This document shows positions 17,801 through 24,087 of a stretch of DNA of 52,490 bases, one piece after another. Every line of letters starts with the position of its first letter. Position 1 is the stretch's first letter. Under the pieces are notes generated by a model. That model was not told where the DNA came from. It ran no database searches and was given only the letters and a program-made list of their open reading frames with translations. The position numbers and the translations under genes are program-made. Source of the DNA: CAYZDV01 sp964477275 (lineage in GTDB: Bacteria; Acidobacteriota; Aminicenantia; Aminicenantales; Aminicenantaceae); NCBI GenBank assembly GCA_964477275.1, contig CAYZDV010000003.1, forward strand, positions 1 through 52,490, given 5' to 3'.

Positions 17801-18010
17801 GCTGATCCGGATTCTGACTCCCTCACCCAGGTTTTCTTGTTGGATGCTTTTTTTCAGTGATTCGATCACATGGAGGGAGCCCCGGGCCTGCCCGCAAGTT
17901 CCGGCCGAAACGGTGAGCACAGGCCTCTTATCCTGTTTCCTGGCTTGAACGTGGTGGTGGATGGCATTTTTCAAATCGCCGATGGAATGGATGTTACGCG
18001 TTGCTTTCAT
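14846..18010 (-). CDS. NuoF-GltD fusion flavoprotein (NAD(P)H oxidoreductase)
   Basis: A 1054-residue fusion. Residues 1-120 form a thioredoxin-like 2Fe-2S domain as in HydB/NuoF extensions (C39, C72, C76 seen; the first of the usual four cysteines seems to be replaced). Residues about 130-550 are NuoF: FMN site RGRGGAGFPTG, NADH site CNADEGDPGAYMDR, 4Fe-4S site ESCGKCISCREGT plus SLCGLGQTA. From about residue 560 it is GltD/NfnB-like: cysteines in SPCQYTCPIDQ and GRVCHHPCEKVC, FAD site IIGAGPAGLTAG, NADPH site GIIGGGNAAIDAA and a closing FAGGDVVTGPSTVVDAMAAG. One chain could thus bind NADH at one end and NADPH at the other, as in electron-bifurcating transhydrogenases. Frame and domains are very clear; the reaction is inferred. 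Confidence 0.93.
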   Translation of the reverse strand: MKATRNIHSIGDLKNAIHHHVQARKQDKRPVLTVSAGTCGQARGSLHVIESLKKSIQQENLGEGVRIRISGCHGFCEAEPNIIIHPHDLFYQKVDPEDAHEITSQTILNNKVIDRLLYRDPASGKMAAGEKDISFYKKQKRYILGNNALIDPTSIEDYLSIGGYGSMARVLSEMTPEEVIETIKRSGLRGRGGAGFPTGYKWEFARKAKGQLKYVICNADEGDPGAYMDRSLLEGNPHLVLEGMIIGAYAIGAEEGYVYVRAEYPLAVKHISLAIGQAEQMGLLGENILGTGFNFRLHISKGAGAFVCGEETALIASIEGRVGEPRQRPPFPAVKGLWKKPTNINNVETWANVPLIIEKGADWFSEIGTKGSKGTKIFSLVGKINNTGLVEVPMGISLREIIFDIGGGIPGGKKFKAVQTGGPSGGCLPEEKLGLPIDYESLTQAGSIMGSGGMIVMDEATCMVDVAKYFLNFLRDESCGKCISCREGTQRMWEIVKDISEGKGKTGDLELLEELARATKNASLCGLGQTAANPVLSTLRYFKKEYEQHIEQKSCRALVCKEIVSSPCQYTCPIDQEASVYIALIARGKFKEALDIIRKDNPLPSVCGRVCHHPCEKVCMAGEIGEPIAIRSLKRFVLDWARKNGEPVHRESHEIKKKDMVAIIGAGPAGLTAGYHLNKNGYNVTIFESSPVAGGMLALGIPEHRLPKSILNSDVAGIQNSGVAIITNTALGKDLSIDGLFREGFKAVFIATGAHKSLKLKIPNEEAEGVIQAMQLLKAVNLGEEVKLGKKVGIIGGGNAAIDAARVAVRTEGCGQVTILYRRTRKEMPAFEEEVESAIEEGVDIQFLVAPKKVLTENGKVTGVEVLRMRLGEIDASGRRSPVPVEGSEFTIELDTLISAIGETPETSFIGKKDNIEVSKWGTLVVDQETLMTDREGVFAGGDVVTGPSTVVDAMAAGQHAAESIDKYIRGKSLKREYSLTRPSIYVEPVKLTEEEIEKAERPQMPVLPVSKRKKSFKEVELGFSEEMAIREARRCLRCELETEDGKKAIGREK

Positions 18011-18482
18011 CGGCCGTCTCTTTTTTTCTGTGCTCCTTCAGAATGGCGTCCACTTTTCTTATGCTTGTCTGGGCGTAATAGTTGTCATCAACGACAACCA
18101 CGGGTCCGATGGCGCAGCACCCCAAACAAGCGACCGTTTCCAGGGTGAACTCGCCGTCTCCGGTCGTTTCGCCTGTCTTGATGTTCAGTTTTCTCTCGAA
18201 TTCATCGAGAATTTTTTCCCCTCCTCTGACATGGCAGGCGGTTCCCAGGCAGACGGTGACCAGGTGCTTCCCTCTCGGTGTCAGGCTGAAAGCGCGGTAG
18301 AAGGTGGCAACGCCCACGATATCGATGAGGGGGATGGCGAGGGAGGCGGAAACAATCCTCAGGGCTTCCTGAGGGAGGTAGTTGTATTCTTCCTGAATGT
18401 CCTGCAGAATTGAAATCAGGGCTTTTTTTTCATTGTGATATCTGGCGATGCAGGATTTGACTTTGGATTCTTCGTCGTCCAC
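17994..18482 (-). CDS. NuoE-like 2Fe-2S thioredoxin-fold subunit
   Basis: 162 residues, equivalent to the 24-kDa subunit of complex I and to the small subunits of NAD-linked hydrogenases and StnABC-type transhydrogenases. The 2Fe-2S ligands are in VCLGTACHVRGG (C-x4-C) and CLGCCAIGPVVVVDD. The N-terminal helical part (LISILQDIQEEYNYLPQEAL, GVATFYRAF) is typical. The start is GTG 18482 preceded by GGAGGGACTGC. It overlaps the NuoF-GltD gene by 17 bp and is the first gene of the four-gene cluster. A promoter is visible about 350 bp upstream, leaving a long untranslated leader. Confidence 0.93.
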   Translation of the reverse strand: MDDEESKVKSCIARYHNEKKALISILQDIQEEYNYLPQEALRIVSASLAIPLIDIVGVATFYRAFSLTPRGKHLVTVCLGTACHVRGGEKILDEFERKLNIKTGETTGDGEFTLETVACLGCCAIGPVVVVDDNYYAQTSIRKVDAILKEHRKKETADESNA

Positions 18483-18755
18483 GCAGTCCCTCCAAGTGTT
18501 GAATGTCCTGGCTTCGGTGAAACAGATCTCTCTTTTTTCCTGAGAGGATGCTGAGAAAAGTCCTGATGCGGCTTCATGATTGCCGGACAGAACCGGAATT
18601 TTTCGACCTCGGATAAGGTCTTTTCAGCAGGCTGAGCGAGCGAGGCTTGTTGTGAATGCTCGATGGATGATGCCTCCTCGATATAATTATAGATGTGAAA
18701 CCTTATAAATGTGATTATGATTTATTATTATGAACGCAATAAATGAAGTGATAAC

Positions 18756-18795
18756 GTATGCGCGGCGCTGAGGCCGGCCTCGGCGTCGCATATGT
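18756..18795. repeat. GC-rich near-palindrome in the nuoE-operon leader
   Basis: About 40 bp centred on GGCCGGCC (18772-18779). Arms ATGCGCGGCGCTGAGGCC and GGCCTCGGCGTCGCATAT pair almost completely when G-U pairs are allowed. It lies inside the predicted leader of the minus-strand nuoE operon and also upstream of speD. A TTTTG follows on the plus side, but no gene ends nearby, so it is more likely a leader structure or a protein-binding site than a terminator. The rest of 18483-18940 shows nothing else recognisable. Confidence 0.55.
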
Positions 18796-18832
18796 TTTGT
18801 CACATTCTGTATTGCATTCGTATTAATAAACC

Positions 18833-18862
18833 CTTATAGCAAATAGCGACCAATCTTGTCAA
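18833..18862 (-). promoter_or_regulatory. Sigma-70-type promoter of the nuoE-gltB-like operon
   Basis: Minus strand TTGACA (18857-18862), 18-bp spacer, TATAAG (18833-18838). Transcription would start near 18826, about 344 nt before the GTG of the NuoE-like gene, giving a long leader that contains the palindrome at 18756-18795. Consensus-based inference. Confidence 0.6.
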
Positions 18863-18940
18863 GAATTTTCAGATTCTCCAGATGAGCAACGTCAGCATCT
18901 CCACATCCTTTCCCGAATGGAGAAGCGAAAGATTTCTTGA

Positions 18941-19207
18941 CCTGGATTATTCACGAGTCTTAGGTTGCTGCAGATGCAAGGCACAGGACACGCAGCTGTG
19001 GTCCGTCCACCGCAAGTGCCCTGTAACGAAGCAGATGCGGCAGGATCGGCTCGCCCTAAGGGGGTAAAAAAGGCCGATTTGAGATAAATTTATAACGACA
19101 GAATTTAAGAAACTTGCTTTCTTCCCGTGCACTTTAAAAGCATCTCTTAAGTCACTCATAATATTTGTGATATGATAAGTATCGGCCTTTTTTATGAACA
19201 GTCCAGG
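18941..19207 (+). mobile_element. MITE-like element, copy 1
   Basis: 267 bp, about 94 percent identical by eye to the element at 38079-38343. Ends are imperfect inverted repeats (CCTGGATTATTCA at the left, CCTGGACTGTTCA as the complement of the right end). It is flanked by a 4-bp duplication, TTGA on both sides. Inside, a perfect 13-bp inverted pair AAAAAAGGCCGAT / ATCGGCCTTTTTT lies at 19066-19078 and 19181-19193. A promoter-like TTAAGT-18 bp-TATGAT (19147-19176) is also present and pointing to speD. No convincing protein is encoded. It is probably mobilised by a transposase in trans; family not identified. Confidence 0.8.
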
Positions 19208-19235
19208 TTGACAGGGGGATATAATATGCCATAAT
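19208..19235 (+). promoter_or_regulatory. Promoter of speD, abutting the MITE
   Basis: TTGACA (19208-19213), 16-bp spacer, CATAAT (19230-19235). The first four bases of the -35 box are the right-hand target duplication (TTGA) of the MITE, so the element inserted exactly at this box and the duplication kept it intact. A second TATAAT occurs at 19220-19225. Confidence 0.5.
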
Positions 19236-19265
19236 GAAATTCAACTGAATAAAGGAGAATTGCTC

Positions 19266-19703
19266 ATGTCCCAGAAATCTCACAGCTCCATCGGCCATCA
19301 CTATATCGTTGAGGCATCGGGATGTGACTCCAAGGTGATCAGCAGCGTGGAAAGAGTGCAGCAGATACTGGTCAGAGCTGCGGAAGTTGCCGGCGCCCAC
19401 GTCTGGTCCATCTCCGTCAACAAGTTTCCGCCTCAGGGCGTTAGCGGGGTTATCTTGATCTCAGAATCCCATATCTCCACCCATACCTGGCCAGAATACG
19501 GGTATGTCGCTCTGGATTTCTACACCTGCGGCAGCAAAACAGACCCGGAGAAAGCCGTATTTTACGCCGTTGAGGCCTTCGGAGCAAGCACCTCCCATAT
19601 AACGGAAATCACCCGGGGAATCGATGAAGGGGATAAGATCTTCTTCCATAGCCTCATCACCTGGGAGGAGGATTTCATCAACGAGAAGCGAAAGGCCAAA
19701 TAA
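19266..19703 (+). CDS. speD: S-adenosylmethionine decarboxylase proenzyme (SpeD)
   Basis: 145-residue bacterial AdoMet decarboxylase precursor. It self-cleaves between Glu and Ser of the SESHISTHTWPE motif to create the pyruvoyl cofactor, and normally supplies decarboxylated AdoMet for spermidine synthesis. GHHYIVEASGCDS and the downstream GYVALDFYTCG (catalytic Cys) are as in the family. An in-frame TTG at 19260 is too close to the ribosome-binding site AAAGGAG (19251-19257); ATG 19266 has proper spacing. No speE (spermidine synthase) is adjacent, so the product could differ: SpeD homologues that decarboxylate ornithine or arginine have been described in genomes without speE. Confidence 0.92.
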   Translation: MSQKSHSSIGHHYIVEASGCDSKVISSVERVQQILVRAAEVAGAHVWSISVNKFPPQGVSGVILISESHISTHTWPEYGYVALDFYTCGSKTDPEKAVFYAVEAFGASTSHITEITRGIDEGDKIFFHSLITWEEDFINEKRKAK

Positions 19704-19903
19704 TCCGGCAGCACATTCCTCTGCTCGTCGGGGGTCTGGATATCCACTGGAGCCGCTCTCTGCGATGAAGCGGCGCACGAAGCCGGTTGTCGGTTCGTCT
19801 CGGTGTCAAATTTCTTGACATCGGGGGAGACGGAAAAAAAGAATCCCTGTCTCTTCTCCCCATACTGGCACCCCGGGAATGAGCCTTTTTCCTTCTCGAT
19901 GGT

Positions 19904-19919
19904 TGGCACAAAAATTGCA
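19904..19919 (+). promoter_or_regulatory. Sigma-54 (-24/-12) promoter upstream of the M1-type gene
   Basis: TGGCACAAAAATTGCA matches the sigma-54 consensus TGGCAC-N5-TTGCA exactly, with GG and GC 12 bp apart. Transcription would start near 19930, about 100 nt before GTG 20030. The two sigma-54 activators in this window (22695-24077 and 35888-37930) are candidates for control. The remainder of the 19704-20029 gap holds a possible TATAAT at 20018-20023 and nothing else recognised. Confidence 0.85.
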
Positions 19920-20029
19920 CATCTTCAACTCGAAACCCGATGCAGCAGGAAAGACGCAAGCGAGCAAGCCAGCATAATAGTATTCCTATAAAAATTTTCG
20001 CCTATAGGGTTTTGTGCTATAATTACAAA

Positions 20030-22663
20030 GTGAAACGCAGATTATTCGCCCTCCTCTGTTCCCTTCTCTATCTCGTTGTCTTCCTGACTCCCCTGTCTAC
20101 TCCCGAACAGAAAAGTCTCAGTGATTTGCTTGTCCAGATTCAGAAATCCCTGGAGAGTCGGGACATGTCCTCCTACCTGAAAAATTTTTCCGCCGATACC
20201 CGGATGCTGGAGGAGTTGAGCTTAAAGGATAAATTCGACCTCTTCCAGGTCGACAGCGTATCGTTATTTCCGGCCAGCCCGCTGATTGAGTCCGGAGACA
20301 AAGCCAGCCTGTTTGTCCAGGTCCTTTTTGAGAATTCCTACTCTGCGATTATCGAAAGCTGGCATCTCAAACTAATCAGGGTCAACAGCTCTTGGCAGAT
20401 CAGAGAAAAACAACTGACGGGGAATGTGAGTTCCCTGTATAAGGTCAGAATTCCTTCCGAGCGGATAGAAAGGGTCGAGTCCATCGTGGTCGAACACAAG
20501 GATATCCGGCTTGTTTTCGAGGATGCGCTGGTCTTTTACGACAACATCCCTGATCTGGAAACAGCCCTCCTTATCCTCGGCAGAGGCCGGCTTCATTTTT
20601 CTCCCTCTGACGCCGAGGAGAGACATCAGCTTCAGCTCACCTATAAAAAAAGTATCCTCGAAGATGACCTGAGCTATGCCTTTCTCCGTTTTTCTGATCG
20701 TTTTTTCCGGAACAACATCAAGATCGTCAATAGTAACGGAGAGAAAAACACCCAACCCTCTTCCCAGGTCCTGAATGAGGCTTCCATTATTTTTTCCAAT
20801 CATTATGGCCGTTCGTTCACAATCGAAAACTCCCTGAACAATGAGCGGCTTTCGACCCTGCCTCAAAGCGATGAAGCCGTCTTCGGCTTCAAGGGAAAAA
20901 AATTAGGGGAACTGACCTATATCTACTCGTCTTTTGCAGACGAAGAGATCAACCTCTTCCGCTGGAAGGATGAGAGAATCCTTAATCTTTATTCTCCCCT
21001 CGACGATGAAAACAGGAGAAGGCTTTTCCTCTCCTTTGCCCAGATGTACGAGTTCAAACGATACCAGATTGAACTGAGCTTCAAGCCGGAACAGTATTTT
21101 CTTTCTGGAAAAGTTAGGGTGGAAATCGAGCCTAAGGTGGACTCCCTGGGAAGGTTGAAGCTCAAACTCAACCCGGAGCTTCAGATTCTTCGCATTTATG
21201 ATGATGAGCGGCGGGAGCTGTTCTACAGCCGGGATAGACTGAGGGAGACCCTCTATATCTATTTCCTCCAGCCGCCGCCTAAGGATCAGCCTTACGCGGT
21301 CGAAATTTACTACCGGGGAAAGGTTGTTCCCCTGGTCCAGGTGGCTGATGTTGTTGCCGGACCCCAAATCCACAAGTGGGGCGGTCAATACGGTCAGAAC
21401 ATCGTTTTCCTGCCGCCACATTTTGAGACGTATCTTTACAGCCGCCGGAATTTGTGGTACCCCGCACCTGCTGATGACGAGTACTTTCAAGCCAGGATGA
21501 GAATCTCTGTTCCTGCGGATTACCAGTGTGTGTCGAACGGAGAACGGGTCGAGTCAGGCCTGTCCGGAGGCGAAGCAGGAGAAGAGGCCGAGAATCCAGA
21601 TATGACGGCCTATGTTTTTGAGACAAAATACCCCGTCAAATACCTCTCTTTCATCGTCGGAAAATTCACCATCGCAGGTGAAGACCCCGATACTCCTCCA
21701 CTGCGGCATCTCTATTCTTCCGGAGTCAATTTCCAGAGAAAGGGCATTCTGGAAGACGCCAGAAACATCCTTCGTTTTTACGAAGAGAGGTTTGGCTCCT
21801 TTCCTTACGAAAAATTGAGTATCGTCCGCCGGCTGTGGATAACGAGCGGTGGCCACAGTCCCGCCTCGTTTTTGGTGTTAAACGAGCTGCCCCAGATTCA
21901 GGACGGGTCGGTGCTGATCAATGTCAGAAGCCCGGTCGACCTCTCTCACTGGAAGGAGTATTTCATCGCTCATGAAATCGCTCATCAGTGGTGGGGACAG
22001 GCCGTGACCTGGAAAACCTACCGCGACCAGTGGTTGAGCGAAGGATTGGCTCAATTCGCGGCCGCTCTTTACCTGGGCGAAAAACACGGCCCGAGCACAT
22101 TTTCCACCGTTCTGGCCAAGTTCTCCCACTGGACGAAAAGACACTCAAAATGGGGGCCGATTACGCTCGGCTCCCGCCTCGCTTATCATGACCCGAGTGC
22201 TTTCCAGGCCATTGTGTACAACAAAACTTCTCTGGTACTGAACATGCTCAAGGACCTCGTTGGGGAAGAGGTGTTTTATGAAGGCTTGAGGATGTTTTTC
22301 TCCAGATACAGGTATTCTGCGGCCAGCACCGGGGATTTCATCAGAGTGATGGAAGAGGTTTCCGGCACCGACCTGAAGGGTTTCTTCAAGAACTGGTTTT
22401 ATTCCTATCTTCTGCCCGAAGTCAAAGTGAGCCAATCATTCTCCAGGGCTGAAGAGGGAGGGTTTATTCTGAAGCTGAAGCTTCACCAGATGAAACAGGT
22501 TTTCGTTTTTCCATTGTGGCTGGAATGGACAGAGAACGGGGAGACCATCCGGAGAATGGTGGTCGTCGACGAGAAAAACAGCGCATTCACCTTCCATCTG
22601 AAGGCCAAACCCAAAAGAATAAAGATCAACCCCGACTCCGCGGTCCCGGGGAATTTCCGTTGA
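20030..22663 (+). CDS. Exported M1-family metallopeptidase-like protein
   Basis: 877 residues starting with a signal peptide (GTG start, VKRRLFALLCSLLYLVVFLT). The first 380 residues match no family I recognise. The rest is M1 (gluzincin): zinc motif HEIAHQWW (H648, E649, H652) with E671 in LSEGLAQF, the HEXXH-X18-E pattern. The exopeptidase GXMEN motif that binds the free N-terminus in aminopeptidases is not seen; the matching place reads ITSGGHSPASF. So it may be an endopeptidase or have another role. The frame is open upstream to ATG 19940, which would bury the signal peptide; GTG 20030 is preferred, though no Shine-Dalgarno precedes it. A sigma-54 promoter lies upstream. Confidence 0.85.
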   Translation: MKRRLFALLCSLLYLVVFLTPLSTPEQKSLSDLLVQIQKSLESRDMSSYLKNFSADTRMLEELSLKDKFDLFQVDSVSLFPASPLIESGDKASLFVQVLFENSYSAIIESWHLKLIRVNSSWQIREKQLTGNVSSLYKVRIPSERIERVESIVVEHKDIRLVFEDALVFYDNIPDLETALLILGRGRLHFSPSDAEERHQLQLTYKKSILEDDLSYAFLRFSDRFFRNNIKIVNSNGEKNTQPSSQVLNEASIIFSNHYGRSFTIENSLNNERLSTLPQSDEAVFGFKGKKLGELTYIYSSFADEEINLFRWKDERILNLYSPLDDENRRRLFLSFAQMYEFKRYQIELSFKPEQYFLSGKVRVEIEPKVDSLGRLKLKLNPELQILRIYDDERRELFYSRDRLRETLYIYFLQPPPKDQPYAVEIYYRGKVVPLVQVADVVAGPQIHKWGGQYGQNIVFLPPHFETYLYSRRNLWYPAPADDEYFQARMRISVPADYQCVSNGERVESGLSGGEAGEEAENPDMTAYVFETKYPVKYLSFIVGKFTIAGEDPDTPPLRHLYSSGVNFQRKGILEDARNILRFYEERFGSFPYEKLSIVRRLWITSGGHSPASFLVLNELPQIQDGSVLINVRSPVDLSHWKEYFIAHEIAHQWWGQAVTWKTYRDQWLSEGLAQFAAALYLGEKHGPSTFSTVLAKFSHWTKRHSKWGPITLGSRLAYHDPSAFQAIVYNKTSLVLNMLKDLVGEEVFYEGLRMFFSRYRYSAASTGDFIRVMEEVSGTDLKGFFKNWFYSYLLPEVKVSQSFSRAEEGGFILKLKLHQMKQVFVFPLWLEWTENGETIRRMVVVDEKNSAFTFHLKAKPKRIKINPDSAVPGNFR

Positions 22664-22694
22664 TTCTTTCTTTGGGAAAAGGGCCCAGCCCCCT

Positions 22695-24077
22695 TTAGTG
22701 TTCCGAGACATCGATATTCAGCCTCTTGATCATCTCGTTCAGCGTGGTTGGCTTGACGCCGAGCAGGCTGGCTGCCTGTTTCTGAATCCCGTTCGCCTGC
22801 TTCAGGGCATCGATGATGGCCTTTCTCTGCAGCATCTGAAGGTGCTTTTTGAGGTTCAGCTCTTTGTTGGAGACGACCGGCCTGTTGACCCCCTCATCAG
22901 AAGGGCGAAAAAAAGGAGGCAGGTTTTCTCTGGTGATGATCTTTGATTTGCTCAGCACCACTGCTCTTTCGATCAGGTTTTCCAGTTCCCGCACGTTTCC
23001 CGGCCAATCGGAGTTGACCAGGATCTCCATGACATCTTCGGTGATGCCTTCGATGTCCTTTTTGTTCTCTCTCCCGTAGGTGTCCAGGAAATGCTTCACC
23101 AGGAGGGGAATATCTTCCTTTCTTTCCCTGAGGAGAGGCAGCTCGATCTTGATCACGTTCAAGCGGTAAAAGAGGTCTTGACGGAACCGTTTCTCTGTGA
23201 TGAGCTCCTCCAGGTCTGAGTTGGTGGCGGCGATGACCCGGGCATCGACCCTGATGGTTTTTGTCCCCCCCAGTCTCATGAATTCCCGCTCCTGCATGAC
23301 GCGAAGCAGTTTGGCCTGGGTTTCCAGGTTGAGGGAAGATATTTCATCGAAGAAAATCGTCCCTTTGTCTGCCGCTTCAAAGAGGCCTTTTTTATTGCTC
23401 ACGGCGCCGGTGAAGGCCCCTTTGACATGGCCGAAGAGATGGCTTTCCAGGAGGTCGGGGGGAAGGGAGCCGCTGTTCACGGTGATGAAAGGAAAGCCGG
23501 CCCTGTCGCTGTTTTGGTGGATGGCCCTGGCCACAAGTTCTTTCCCGGTCCCGCTCTCCCCCTGGATGAGGATGGTGCTGCGGGTGGAAGCAACCGCCTT
23601 TATGGTCTCGAAGACATTTTTCATGACCTGGCTTTTTCCGATGATGTTTTCGAAGCTGAACTTTCTTTTCAGTGCATCCTTCAAGCGCAGGTTCTCTTCC
23701 TGGAGCTTTTTGTGTTCGATGGCTCTTTTGACAGTCAGCAGCAGTTCATCGTGCTTGAAGGGCTTCTGAATGTAGTCGTAGGCTCCCATTTTCATGGCCG
23801 AGATCGCGGATTCGACCGATGCGAAGGCGGTGATGATGATGATGAGAGAGTGAGGGTCAATCTTTTTTATCCTCTTCAGGACGTCGATTCCGTCCATCCC
23901 GGGCATGAGCAGGTCGAGCAGGACGAGTTCAAACCCGTGTGCGGAATGCTTCTCCAGCGCCTCTTCACCTCTGAAAGAGTTCTCCACGGCATAGCCTTCA
24001 GAGGTGAGAAGGTCGCCCAGGACTTCATGGATGATGGGCTCGTCGTCGATGATGTGAATCGTTTCCCGTTGGTTCAT
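22695..24077 (-). CDS. NtrC-family sigma-54 response regulator
   Basis: 460 residues. The receiver domain (1-120) has acidic pocket DDE (D11-D12), phospho-acceptor D55 in LLDLLMPGMDG and K105-type KPF. The AAA+ domain (about 140-375) has Walker A GESGTGKE, the sigma-54 contact loop GAFTGA and Walker B GTIFFDEI. A Fis-type helix-turn-helix sits at the C-terminus (KQAASLLGVKPTTLNEMIKR). It activates sigma-54 RNA polymerase when phosphorylated. It lies 10 bp after the histidine kinase gene, so the two form a two-component pair. The neighbouring sigma-54 promoter at 19904 is a plausible target. Ends 31 bp from the convergent M1-type gene with no strong terminator between. Confidence 0.96.
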   Translation of the reverse strand: MNQRETIHIIDDEPIIHEVLGDLLTSEGYAVENSFRGEEALEKHSAHGFELVLLDLLMPGMDGIDVLKRIKKIDPHSLIIIITAFASVESAISAMKMGAYDYIQKPFKHDELLLTVKRAIEHKKLQEENLRLKDALKRKFSFENIIGKSQVMKNVFETIKAVASTRSTILIQGESGTGKELVARAIHQNSDRAGFPFITVNSGSLPPDLLESHLFGHVKGAFTGAVSNKKGLFEAADKGTIFFDEISSLNLETQAKLLRVMQEREFMRLGGTKTIRVDARVIAATNSDLEELITEKRFRQDLFYRLNVIKIELPLLRERKEDIPLLVKHFLDTYGRENKKDIEGITEDVMEILVNSDWPGNVRELENLIERAVVLSKSKIITRENLPPFFRPSDEGVNRPVVSNKELNLKKHLQMLQRKAIIDALKQANGIQKQAASLLGVKPTTLNEMIKRLNIDVSEH

Positions 24078-24087
24078 TTTTTGCCTT

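Noticed and set aside
18947..19159. Minus-strand ORFs inside both MITE copies (70 and 64 codons)
   Set aside because: The reading frames differ between the two nearly identical copies because of small indels, so they are not maintained as proteins.
19915..19985. GCAC...CGAAA...GACGCAA resembles parts of a cyclic-di-GMP (GEMM) riboswitch upstream of the M1-type gene
   Set aside because: The helices that should pair around these motifs are not present; only short matches remain, and the start overlaps the sigma-54 promoter.
22664..22694. Possible bidirectional terminator (AAAGGG/CCCTTT) between the convergent M1-type and regulator genes
   Set aside because: Stem is short and no proper T-run follows on either strand.
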